Shown here piece by piece: positions 53,923-64,000 of a DNA stretch of 64,000 nt. Source of the DNA: CAVSDF01 sp963726715 (GTDB taxonomy: Bacteria > Bacteroidota > Rhodothermia > Rhodothermales > BA12); the NCBI GenBank assembly GCA_963726715.1, contig CAVSDF010000015.1:62001-126000 (forward strand), written 5' to 3'. The notes below the pieces were generated by a model. That model did no database searches. It saw only the letters and a list, made by a program, of their open reading frames with translations, and had not been told where the DNA came from. The translations under genes and the position numbers were made by a program. How positions within the stretch are numbered: the first letter of the stretch is position 1; the number at the start of each line of letters is the position of its first letter.

Positions 53923-54852
53923 TCAGCGCAGGACGATCTTCAGCGACACGTCGAGCGCGCGAACCGAGTGCGTGAGCGCACCCGACGACACGTAATCGAC
54001 GCCGGTTTCGGCGATGGCGCGGACGGTGCCGAGCGTCACGTTGCCCGACGCCTCCGTCTCCGCCCGTCCGCCGACACGCGCGACGGCGTCCCGCAGAAGC
54101 GACACGTCGAGCGCACCGTCGGGCGTGCGGCGGGCCATGTTGTCGAGGAGCAGGATGTCGGCGCCGCCCGCGCGCGGCAGGCCCGCGGCGAGCGCCGCGT
54201 CGATCTCGGCGAGCGTGCGGACTTCGAGTTCGACGAGCAGGCCGGGCGCGTTCGCGTCGCGCCACGCAACGGCGGCGTCGAGGGCCGCGCGGACGCCCCC
54301 GGCGGCGTCGACGTGGTTGTCCTTGACGAGCAGGCGGTCGTACAGGCCGACGCGGTGGTTGGCGCCGCCGCCGAGCAGCACCGCCCACTTGTCGAGCGCC
54401 CGCAGGCCCGGCGCCGTCTTGCGCGTATCGAGCACCCGGCAGCCCGTCCCCGCCACCGCATCCACAAATGCCCGCGTGGCCGTCGCGATGCCCGACATCC
54501 GCTGCACGAGGTTGAGTGCGAGCCGCTCGGCGACGAGGATCGACCGCGCCGACCCCGCCACCGTGCCGACGACCTCGCCCGCCGCGACGCGCGCGCCGTC
54601 CTCGACCGTGAAGGCGACCGTCAGGCCGGGATCGACCGCCTCGAACACGCGCGCGGCGACCCACAGCCCGGCGACGACGCCGTCTTCCTTGGCGATGAAG
54701 CGCGCCTCCGCCTGCGTGCGTTTGGGGATCGTGGCCAGCGTCGTCACATCGCCCGAGGCGACGCCGCCCGGTCCGAGGTCTTCGGCGAGCGCGGCAGCGA
54801 CGAGCGCATCGAAGGCGGGGCGGTCGAGGTAGGGCGGGAGGGCGGTCGGCAT
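53923..54852 (-). CDS. nadC: Nicotinate-nucleotide pyrophosphorylase (quinolinate phosphoribosyltransferase)
   Basis: 309-aa enzyme of de novo NAD synthesis joining quinolinate and PRPP. Conserved segments include EDLGPGGVASGDVTT, ERLALNLVQRMSGIATATRA, LDTRKTAPGLRALDKWAV, GGGANHRVGLYDRLLVKDNH, ILLLDNM and VDYVSSGALTHSVRALDVSL. These cover the active-site Arg/His/Lys residues and the phosphate-binding end. The ATG at 54852 gives the standard N-terminus. It is convergent with rlpA. nadA and nadB are not in the window. Confidence 0.95.
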   Translation of the reverse strand: MPTALPPYLDRPAFDALVAAALAEDLGPGGVASGDVTTLATIPKRTQAEARFIAKEDGVVAGLWVAARVFEAVDPGLTVAFTVEDGARVAAGEVVGTVAGSARSILVAERLALNLVQRMSGIATATRAFVDAVAGTGCRVLDTRKTAPGLRALDKWAVLLGGGANHRVGLYDRLLVKDNHVDAAGGVRAALDAAVAWRDANAPGLLVELEVRTLAEIDAALAAGLPRAGGADILLLDNMARRTPDGALDVSLLRDAVARVGGRAETEASGNVTLGTVRAIAETGVDYVSSGALTHSVRALDVSLKIVLR

Positions 54853-54963
54853 CGCGGGTCGGCGGGGAATCGGGGCCGCATCCACGCGGGGGCGGGGGCG
54901 GGGGTTGCAGGGGAAAGGCGGCGGCATGGCACGGCGACGGTCGCGCATCGTGGCAGGCCACAC

Positions 54964-55142
54964 GTAGGGGCACGAACTGTCGTGCCCCTACGGCCACCGC
55001 CCATACGGGATCGGACGACGGGCGGTGCGTGTGGCGGGTGCGGGTCGCGTGGTGTCGCCGGGACGGTGGGGTGCAACGGGGCGGGTCAAGACCCGCCCCT
55101 ACCGCTCCCTTCGGATGCACGAACGAACCGGCGATTCCGTAC
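54964..55142. repeat. Palindrome-ended interspersed element, copy 2
   Basis: Left end GTAGGGGCACGA and TCGTGCCCCTAC (54964-54991) is a perfect 12-bp hairpin. The right end (55078-55102) carries GGGCGGGTCAAGACCCGCCC and CCTAC, and the next 40 bp are homologous to copy 1 (CGGATGCAC...ACCGGCGA). Inner sequence (CATACGGGATCGG, GCGGTGCGTG) also matches. The left palindrome differs from copy 1, suggesting replacement of one end. It lies between nadC and uvrA in a gap of 407 nt and may include the uvrA promoter. Confidence 0.65.
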
Positions 55143-55259
55143 CGCGCCCGGCCGGCACATCCCCCCCGACCGTGTGCGAACCTGTGTGCGGCAGAGGAAC
55201 GGCCCCCCTGCCCTGCCGTTGGCGCGCGGTTGACCCGCCGCTGACCCGCTGCCCGCCCG

Positions 55260-58480
<3,221 letters not shown>

Positions 58481-58513
58481 GCGGAGTCGAAGGGCCGCGC
58501 GCGGGCCTGCCTC

Positions 58514-59032
58514 TCAGCGGACGGATGGCCAGACGGTCATCTCGAAATTCGGAAACGCCTGCGCGCCGCCGGGCGGTGCGTAGGTGCCGGTTTCGTGCCA
58601 GGCACCATCGGCGCGAACGCGAATCTCGTAGCGCACGCGGCCGCCGCCGGGCACGTCGAACCACCAGTCGAATCCGCCGGGCTGCGGCTCTACGACGGCG
58701 GTCGTGGACCTTCCCTCGTTGGTGACAGAGTGCATCCGGTAGCCATCGGGCGTCCGCACGAGCATCCCGAACGCCTGGAAGGCGGGCATCGGCTCGGGCA
58801 CGCCGCCATCGGTCAGGCGGTAGCCGCGCCCTTCGATGATGAGGGCATTCCCCCCGACCGCCGCGCGCACCGATTCGGTCTGGAAGATGCGCATCTCCCC
58901 GCGTGCGGTGCGGGGGCGCGCCTCGCCACTCCACGTGCCGAGCAGCATCGCGAAGGCGGAGTCGGGACGAGCGAGAGGCTGGGCGTGGACGGCTACGGGC
59001 AGGAGAAACCCGAGGAGCAGAAGGAGGCGCAT
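58514..59032 (-). CDS. Exported lipocalin-like (DUF1579-type) protein
   Basis: 172-aa protein with an N-terminal signal (MRLLLLLGFLLPVAVHAQ, cleaved near residue 18). The rest (MLLGTWSGEARPRTARGEMR, FQTESVRAAVGGNALIIEGR, QAFGMLVRTPDGYRMHSVTN) has the strand pattern of a small lipocalin/heme-binding-protein-like barrel with WxG at the start. This family has no fixed function. Convergent with uvrA (33 nt gap) and preceded by a TAGGTTG box. Confidence 0.6.
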   Translation of the reverse strand: MRLLLLLGFLLPVAVHAQPLARPDSAFAMLLGTWSGEARPRTARGEMRIFQTESVRAAVGGNALIIEGRGYRLTDGGVPEPMPAFQAFGMLVRTPDGYRMHSVTNEGRSTTAVVEPQPGGFDWWFDVPGGGRVRYEIRVRADGAWHETGTYAPPGGAQAFPNFEMTVWPSVR

Positions 59033-59056
59033 GGCGGCAGAGAAGAGGGAGACGCC

Positions 59057-59063
59057 CAACCTA
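59057..59063 (-). promoter_or_regulatory. Putative -7 box upstream of the lipocalin-like gene
   Basis: TAGGTTG on the minus strand, 24 nt before the ATG at 59032, the same spacing as the boxes for DUF72 and the reductase gene. Confidence 0.4.
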
Positions 59064-59108
59064 CCGCCCCGGCATCGCCGCTGGCTTGTACGAATGCGAC
59101 AGACGCCG

Positions 59109-59828
59109 TCAGGGCGTCACGTCCACGTGCGCGATGGTGGCGAAATACCGCCCCACGTCTCCAGGCGACGTCCCCGTGAGCGCCCGCACCTCGCGCGTGA
59201 GGTGGGCCTGATCGGCGTAGCCCGCCTCCGCCGCCACGCGTGCCCACGAGGGCAGGCGGTTGCCCGCGATGTCGGTGAGGGCGTGGCGGAAGCGCCGGAT
59301 GCGTGCGAACGCCTTGGGCGAGAGGCCGACCGCCTCGCCGAAGCGCCGTTCGAGCGTCCGCACGCTCCACCCCACCTCGCGCGCGATGGACGCCACCGGC
59401 GCCTGCCCGCCCGCGCGCACGATGGCCACCACAGCGGCCCGCACGCCCACGTCGAGGGCCGAGCGGTCGGGCGCGGCGCTGAAGCCGTCAGCTCCCCACG
59501 AGACCGCCGCTGCCGGAGCCACGACGTCCAGTGGCCCCACCACGTCGCGCAGCGCCGCGCCCGAGACGCCGAGCACCGCCCGCGCGGCGTCGGGCCAGAG
59601 GCGCACGCCAGGCACGCGGGCGGCAGCGGGCAGGTCCAGCACGAACGCCGCCACGCGCGGCCCCATGACGACCAGCCCGGACGGCGTCCAGACGACCGAC
59701 ACGCACCCGTCGGGGGGGACGGTGTGCCGCAGCGGCGCCTCCGGTGGCCCACTGAAGCTCCAGCCCGCAAGCACGACATCGCTCAGGTCGGGCGCAGGGG
59801 GGAGTTCGCGGTAGGACGAGACGGTCAT
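59109..59828 (-). CDS. AraC family transcriptional regulator
   Basis: 239-aa regulator. The N-terminal sensing domain (about 1-130, with WTPSGLVVMGPRVAAFVLDL) resembles the DUF6597-type ligand domain. The AraC DNA-binding domain (about 140-235) has both helix-turn-helix segments: VASIAREVGWSVRTLERRFG and ARVAAEAGYADQAHLTREVR, ending TGTSPGDVGRYF. Its targets are unknown. It is divergent from the flavoenzyme gene (about 150 nt), a frequent setting for a local activator, so that gene is a candidate target. Start ATG at 59828. Confidence 0.87.
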   Translation of the reverse strand: MTVSSYRELPPAPDLSDVVLAGWSFSGPPEAPLRHTVPPDGCVSVVWTPSGLVVMGPRVAAFVLDLPAAARVPGVRLWPDAARAVLGVSGAALRDVVGPLDVVAPAAAVSWGADGFSAAPDRSALDVGVRAAVVAIVRAGGQAPVASIAREVGWSVRTLERRFGEAVGLSPKAFARIRRFRHALTDIAGNRLPSWARVAAEAGYADQAHLTREVRALTGTSPGDVGRYFATIAHVDVTP

Positions 59829-59950
59829 TCCAGAAGGGAAACCCGCAAGATCGCACGAACGCACCGCGCCACCCGCATCCGCCGGCGAACCGGAGCGCCC
59901 CGCGCCGGTGCGGTAGCCGATGCGTCACGGTCGGCGCCGGGCAGGGCGGG

Positions 59951-59957
59951 TACCTTG
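59951..59957 (+). promoter_or_regulatory. Putative -7 box upstream of the flavoprotein reductase gene
   Basis: TACCTTG, 24 nt before the ATG at 59982, matching the box in front of panC exactly. Confidence 0.5.
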
Positions 59958-59981
59958 GGCGGACACTCGATCCCTGCCCCG

Positions 59982-61460
59982 ATGCCCAGACCCTCGCGCT
60001 TCGACTACGACCTCGTGGTGATCGGCGGCGGCGCGGCCGGGCTGACCGGATCGGGACTCGGCGCCAGCCTCGGCGCCAAAACGCTGCTCGTCGAGCGCGA
60101 CCGGCTCGGGGGCGACTGCACGTGGACGGGCTGCATCCCGTCGAAGACGCTCCTGCACGCCGCCCACGTCGCCGCAACGGCCCGCGCGGGCACGGCAGGC
60201 GTCGCCGGGCACGCGCCGGAGATCGACACCGCCGCCGTGATGGGCCACATCCGCGCGGTGCGCCAGCACGTCTACGACGAGGCCGACGCCCCCGAGCGCA
60301 TCGAGGCGCACGGCGTCGAGACGACCGCCGCCGACGCGGTCTTCGAGGACCCGCACACGCTCCGCCTGACGTCGGAGGGCGGCGATGTGCGGCAGGTGAC
60401 GTTCCGCAAGGCGCTCATCGCCACCGGCAGCGAGGCGTCGGTGCCGAAGATTCCGGGCCTCGACGCGACGCCCTACCTCACGCACGCCACATTTTTCGAG
60501 CAGGAGACCTTGCCTGAACGCACGCTCGTCGTCGGCGCCGGGCCGATCGGGGCCGAACTCGGGCAGGCGCTCGTCGGCCTCGGCGGCAGCGCGACGCTCC
60601 TCGACCACTCCGACCGGTTCCTCCCGCACGACGACCCCGACCTCGCCGACGCGCTCCGCAAACGCCTCGAATCCGACGGACTCGTCATCCGCCTCGGCGT
60701 CGAGATCGCCCGCGTCGACCGCGAGGGCAGCGGCGTCCGCGTGACCCTCAAAAGCGGCGAAACGCTCGACGCCGACGCGCTCCTCATCGCCGCCGGGCGC
60801 CGTCCGCGCACCGACGGGCTGGGCCTCAGCGCGGCGGGCGTGACGGTGACGAAGACGGGCGGCATCGAGGTCGACCGGCGCGGGCGCACGTCGGCCTCGC
60901 ACATCTTCGCGGCGGGCGACGTGACCGGCGGGCCGGCCTTCACGCACTGGGCCGAGCACACGGCGCGCATCGCCGTCCAGAACGCCCTCCTGCTCTTCCC
61001 GGTCGGCACCTCGCGCGGCCAGTTGCCGTGGGTGACGTACACGGCGCCCGAACTCGGGCACGTCGGCGAGACCGCGGAAACGCTGCGCGAGCGCGGGACG
61101 GCCTTCGAGACGTACCGCTTCCCCTACGCCCGCCTCGACCGCGCCATCACCGAGGACGCGACAGCGGGCGAGATCGTCGTCCACGCCCGCTCGTTCGACG
61201 GCAAGCTCTACGGCGCGTCGGTGCTCGGTGCGCGCGCGGGCGAGATCGTCGGCGTGTTCTCGCTCGCCATCGCCAACGGGATTCCGCTGCGCTCGATCTC
61301 GTCCGCGATCTTCGCCTACCCGACCTACGCCCTCGGCGCGCGGCGTGCGGCGGACCAGTGGATCGTCTCGAAGCAGTCGGCATGGCTCGTCCGGCTCATC
61401 CAGACCGTCTTCGGCTACCGCGGCCCCGTCGTCATCCCCGAACCCGGCACTGTGGTGTGA
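59982..61460 (+). CDS. FAD-dependent pyridine nucleotide-disulfide oxidoreductase (mercuric-reductase-like)
   Basis: 492-aa flavoprotein. The FAD motif IGGGAAG is at residues 14-20, the redox-active disulfide GGDCTWTGCIPSK has Cys 46 and Cys 51, the NAD motif is VVGAGPIGAELGQAL, and FAAGDVTGGPAFTHWA binds FAD again. A C-terminal dimerisation domain follows, in which the catalytic HPTxxE of lipoamide and glutathione reductases is replaced by AYPTYALGARR, so the usual acid/base His is missing. It is therefore probably not a classical disulfide reductase. No mercury-type N-terminal domain or mer genes are present. The ATG is fixed by the TACCTTG box. Divergent from the AraC regulator. Confidence 0.85.
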   Translation: MPRPSRFDYDLVVIGGGAAGLTGSGLGASLGAKTLLVERDRLGGDCTWTGCIPSKTLLHAAHVAATARAGTAGVAGHAPEIDTAAVMGHIRAVRQHVYDEADAPERIEAHGVETTAADAVFEDPHTLRLTSEGGDVRQVTFRKALIATGSEASVPKIPGLDATPYLTHATFFEQETLPERTLVVGAGPIGAELGQALVGLGGSATLLDHSDRFLPHDDPDLADALRKRLESDGLVIRLGVEIARVDREGSGVRVTLKSGETLDADALLIAAGRRPRTDGLGLSAAGVTVTKTGGIEVDRRGRTSASHIFAAGDVTGGPAFTHWAEHTARIAVQNALLLFPVGTSRGQLPWVTYTAPELGHVGETAETLRERGTAFETYRFPYARLDRAITEDATAGEIVVHARSFDGKLYGASVLGARAGEIVGVFSLAIANGIPLRSISSAIFAYPTYALGARRAADQWIVSKQSAWLVRLIQTVFGYRGPVVIPEPGTVV

Positions 61461-61716
61461 CCGCGGGCGCGGACGATGCGCGGTGGCGCGGGCACCCCGG
61501 TTCGCCGGTCCGCTCGCTGAAGGCGACGGGCGCGGCCGCCTGCACGTCGGTGGCCACGCGCGAGAGGGCGGCGAGCCGTTGGCCGATGAGCCGACTCGTC
61601 AGCTTGCCCGAGGCGTTCACGAAGCCGTGCCGCGGGCTGCTGCCGAGCAGGACGGTGCCTTCGCCGATGCTCCCGAGGGGCTCCGCGGGTGTGGGATGGA
61701 GGAGAAAGCGGTTCAT
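61432..61716 (-). CDS. Doubtful small hypothetical protein
   Basis: 94 codons from the ATG at 61716 (MNRFLLHPTPAEPLGSIGEG, then LGSSPRHGFVNASGKLTSRL), overlapping the convergent end of the reductase gene by 29 nt. Composition in the first 60 residues is protein-like, with few rare codons, but no family is recognised and the C-terminus is Cys/Arg/Pro-rich. It may be chance. Confidence 0.25.
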   Translation of the reverse strand: MNRFLLHPTPAEPLGSIGEGTVLLGSSPRHGFVNASGKLTSRLIGQRLAALSRVATDVQAAAPVAFSERTGEPGCPRHRASSAPAVTPQCRVRG

Positions 61717-62027
61717 GGACGCCAATCCGCGGGGATGGCCCCGCGCCGGTCCCACGGGCGAAGCGGCCACGGTCGTCACCGGCGAGTCGCGTGGACGCGG
61801 CGTGCGGTACCGGGCAAGGCACCGCCCCCGGACTCCTCGCGGCCACGCCTGTCGAGGGCGGCTGCCTCTGCGTATTCCGGCGTGTTTCTCCACGCGCAGA
61901 ATCCATGTTCATGCAAATCATCTTGTGTGGCTCATCGAGCGCAGTGCGTGGGGCAGTACGGGCCAAAAAGCGCCAAGGCGTCGCGGCATAAATCACAGAT
62001 TTTCCGTTACATAGCCACAGGATCTGC
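61717..62027. other. Intergenic region upstream of the ice-binding protein gene
   Basis: About 310 nt with no supported gene. The right half (61890-62010) is clearly AT-richer than the genome average. The run AATCACAGATTTTCCGTTAC at 61991-62010 precedes the promoter box at 62028. No repeats were recognised. Confidence 0.35.
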
Positions 62028-62034
62028 TACCTTG
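62028..62034 (+). promoter_or_regulatory. Putative -7 box upstream of the ice-binding-like gene
   Basis: TACCTTG, 34 nt before the ATG at 62069, within an AT-rich stretch. The same sequence occurs before panC, the DUF72 gene and the reductase gene. Confidence 0.5.
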
Positions 62035-62068
62035 GCCGCATGCCCCTCGACCGTTCACACCAGACGCA

Positions 62069-63837
62069 ATGCTCCGCACCACCGCTACTCTCCTCTCACT
62101 CACCGCACTGCTGATCGCCCCGGCGGCACAGGCCCAGTTGGGACCCGCACCCGTCAACCTCCGCACCGCCGGTCAGTACGCCATATTCGCCAAGACGGGG
62201 GTCACCAACGTCCCCACCTCGGCCATCACCGGCGACGTTGGCGTGAGCCCGATCGCGACATCGGCCATCACGGGGTTCAACCTCACCGACGCGACCGGCT
62301 ACGCCACCTCCCCGCAGGTGGCCGGACGCGTCTACGCCGCCGACATGGCGGCTCCCACGCCCACCAACCTGACCACGGCGGTCGGGGACATGGAGACGGC
62401 GTACACCGATGCTGCCGGGCGTCCCGCCCCCGACTTCACCGATCTCTACGCCGGCGCTCTCGGCAGCAAGGTGCTCGTGCCGGGCCTCTACAAGTGGGGC
62501 GGTTCGGTCTCGGCAACAACCGACTTCGCCCTCAGCGGTGGCCCCAACGACGTCTGGATCTTCCAGATCGCCGGCAGCGTCGAGATCGCCGCCAACGTCA
62601 ACATGACCCTCATCGGAGGTGCGCAGGCACGCAATGTCTTCTGGCAGACCGCCAGCACCGTCAACATGGGCCTGGGCTCGCACCTCGAGGGCATCCTGCT
62701 CGCCCAGACCGCGATCAACATGGGGGCCGGCGCTTCGCTCACCGGCCGCGCCCTTACGCAGACGGCAGTGACGCTGGACAAGAACACGATCACCCGGCCC
62801 GCGTCGGCCCCAGGCGTGAGCTCCACGCTCGTCATCTCGCAGTTCCAGGTGGCCGGCAGCGGCGCGACACCATCGGCCGACGAGTTCGTCGAGATCCACA
62901 ACATCTCGTCCGCGCCCATCGACCTCAGCGGATACCGCATCGTCTACCGCGAGGCTGCGGGGGTAAACGATGTGACGGTGATCGCTTTCTCCACGAGCAC
63001 GATCGTCCCCTCGGGCGGCTACTACCTCGTCGCGCACGCGACCGGCTACGACGATCCCATCGCGGCCAACGCGACCTTCAACAACGGCGCGACGGGCAGT
63101 TTCTCCGCCACCGGTGGCGGGCTGGCCATCCGCAACGGCGCCGCTGACACAGGCGCGCTCGTCGACGGCGTCGGCTACGGCACGGCCACCAACGCGTTCG
63201 TGGAGACGATCGTGACGACGGCGCCGCCAGCCAATGCGAGCCGGTCGCGCCTGAACTCGGGCACGCTCGACACCGACAACAACTCGAACGACTTCGGGGC
63301 GCTCAATCCGAGCGTGCCCCGCAACGCGGCCACCCTGCCGTTCCTGCCTGTCGAACTCGTGTCCTTCACCGGCGCCGCCGATGGCTCCAGCGCGCTCCTG
63401 ACGTGGACGACCGCCTCCGAGACCAACAACGCCGGCTTCTCCATCGAGGCCCTTCGCACGGGCCGCGTGGCAGGAGGTCGCCTTCGTCTCCGGGCGTGGC
63501 ACCACGAGCGAGGCGCACACCTACACGCGCACCGTCGCGGGCCTCGCGCCCGGGCCGCCACGCCTTCCGCCTGCGCCAGATCGACCTCGACGGCACGGCG
63601 ACGCTCTCGGCGAGCGTCGAGGTGGAGATCGCCAGCAATGGCCTTCGCATCTTCCCGAACCCGGCGCGCACGAGCGTGCGGATCGAGGGCCTCACGGCGA
63701 TGGCCGATGTGGTCGATGTGCTCGGTCGCGTCGTGGCACGCGCGATGCCGGGTGAGGCGCTCAGCGTCTCGGAATTGGCGCCGGGCGTGTACGTGGTGCT
63801 GGCGAGCACGCCGCAGCGCTTCGTCGTGGCGCGCTGA
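62069..63837 (+). CDS. Secreted DUF3494 ice-binding-like protein with lamin-tail and T9SS sorting domain (two frameshifts)
   Basis: About 588 aa after correction. Signal peptide (1-22, ending AAQA). Residues about 28-245 form a DUF3494 (ice-binding-type) beta-solenoid: TSAITGDVGVSPIATSAITG, LVPGLYKWGGSV, DVWIFQIAGSVEIAANVNM, NVFWQTASTVNMG, LEGILLAQTAINMGAGASLT. Residues 253-420 are a lamin-tail domain (DEFVEIHNISSAPIDLSGYR). Then LPVELVSFTGAADGSSALLT and a C-terminal sorting domain (GLRIFPNPARTSVRIEGL) for type IX secretion. Single-base shifts near 63465 and 63553 disturb only the linker (AWQEVAFVSGRGTTSEAHTY). It is probably cell-surface or released; adhesion or ice binding is inferred. Confidence 0.85.
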
Positions 63838-63841
63838 GCCT

Positions 63842-63876
63842 TCCGGAGCGTCTCGCCTCTTCGTGACGCTCCGGAC
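63842..63876 (+). terminator. Hairpin after the ice-binding-like gene
   Basis: TCCGGAGCGTC (63843-63853) pairs with GACGCTCCGGA, 11 bp. It follows the stop codon by 5 nt and, together with the next hairpin, probably ends transcription. Confidence 0.55.
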
Positions 63877-63913
63877 AGGGCCCGGTCTCCCGTCACGGGA
63901 GGCCGGGCCTTTG
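63877..63913 (+). terminator. Second hairpin with T tract, likely intrinsic terminator
   Basis: CCCGG...CTCCCG pairs with CGGGAGG...CCGGG (63881-63910, small bulges), followed by TTTGCGTTTGC. The rest of the window to 64000 shows nothing recognisable. Confidence 0.6.
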
Positions 63914-64000
63914 CGTTTGCAAACGTGGACCGAATCGGTAGAGACTGGACGGTCGGCGCCGACGCACCCTCCTCCGTCCGGGGAGCCTCCCCCCTCCGGA

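Noticed and set aside
61432..61716. Confident small gene
   Set aside because: Protein-like composition but no homology clue, overlaps the end of the reductase gene; kept only at low confidence.

Overview
The window is about 70% G+C, densely coded on both strands, and looks like a chromosomal housekeeping segment of a high-GC member of the Bacteroidota/Rhodothermota group. Salinibacter, Rhodothermus and Rubricoccus relatives are the closest type; this is inferred, not searched. The support is: a C-terminal type IX secretion sorting domain (ending at 63837), DUF4249-like and DUF4349 lipoproteins, a creatininase, a family usually mislabelled KdsA, the zapA-rny gene order, few recognisable Shine-Dalgarno sites, and a repeated TAnnTTG-type promoter element resembling the Bacteroidota TAnnTTTG -7 box. 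No phage, integrase, transposase or CRISPR array was seen.

Layout. 1-2562: end of a ZapA-like gene, a structured RNA candidate (possible 6S RNA) and rny. 2592-5604: an interrupted small membrane gene and ccmF. 5686-9900: a VOC protein, 3-hydroxyacyl-CoA dehydrogenase, panC and fumC. 9913-15576: two paralogous lipoproteins, mrp, a DUF4249-like lipoprotein coupled to an M1 aminopeptidase, and a small membrane protein. 15738-19690: nuoI, a DinB-like protein, holA, and an ECF sigma factor with a probable anti-sigma protein. 19765-24074: tRNA-Val, the KdsA-mislabelled family, recX, creatininase and glmS. 24487-30702: a lipoprotein, then a BcsE-like regulator and a BcsC-like outer-membrane exporter. 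30779-34466: HEPN/MNT pair, DUF72 protein and a DHA2-type exporter. 34654-38108: DUF4349, a PpiC-type foldase, tRNA-Glu and psd. 38381-42789: TrmH-type methylase, fasciclin, cupin, methyltransferase, upp and ftsE. 43109-47560: methyltransferase, YceI, dioxygenase-like lipoprotein, LytTR regulator and pdxA. 47666-48560: decayed tandem small membrane genes. 48614-52637: pepA, a DHH nuclease and a histone-deacetylase-family protein. 52946-61460: rlpA, nadC, uvrA, a lipocalin-like protein, an AraC regulator and a flavin disulfide reductase. 62069-63837: an exported ice-binding/lamin-tail protein.

Functional themes are cofactor synthesis (panC, nadC, pdxA, mrp), central and respiratory metabolism (fumC, nuoI, ccmF), envelope biogenesis (glmS, psd, rlpA, ftsE, the PpiC foldase) and DNA repair (uvrA, recX). 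The most novel locus is the BcsE-like/BcsC-like pair, which has no polysaccharide synthase beside it in the window.

Caution. About 17 single-base frameshifts interrupt 12 otherwise well-conserved genes, including uvrA, glmS, mrp, pdxA and pepA. They look like residual indel errors of the assembly rather than gene death, so those genes are annotated across the shift. Several families of palindromic interspersed repeats lie between genes.
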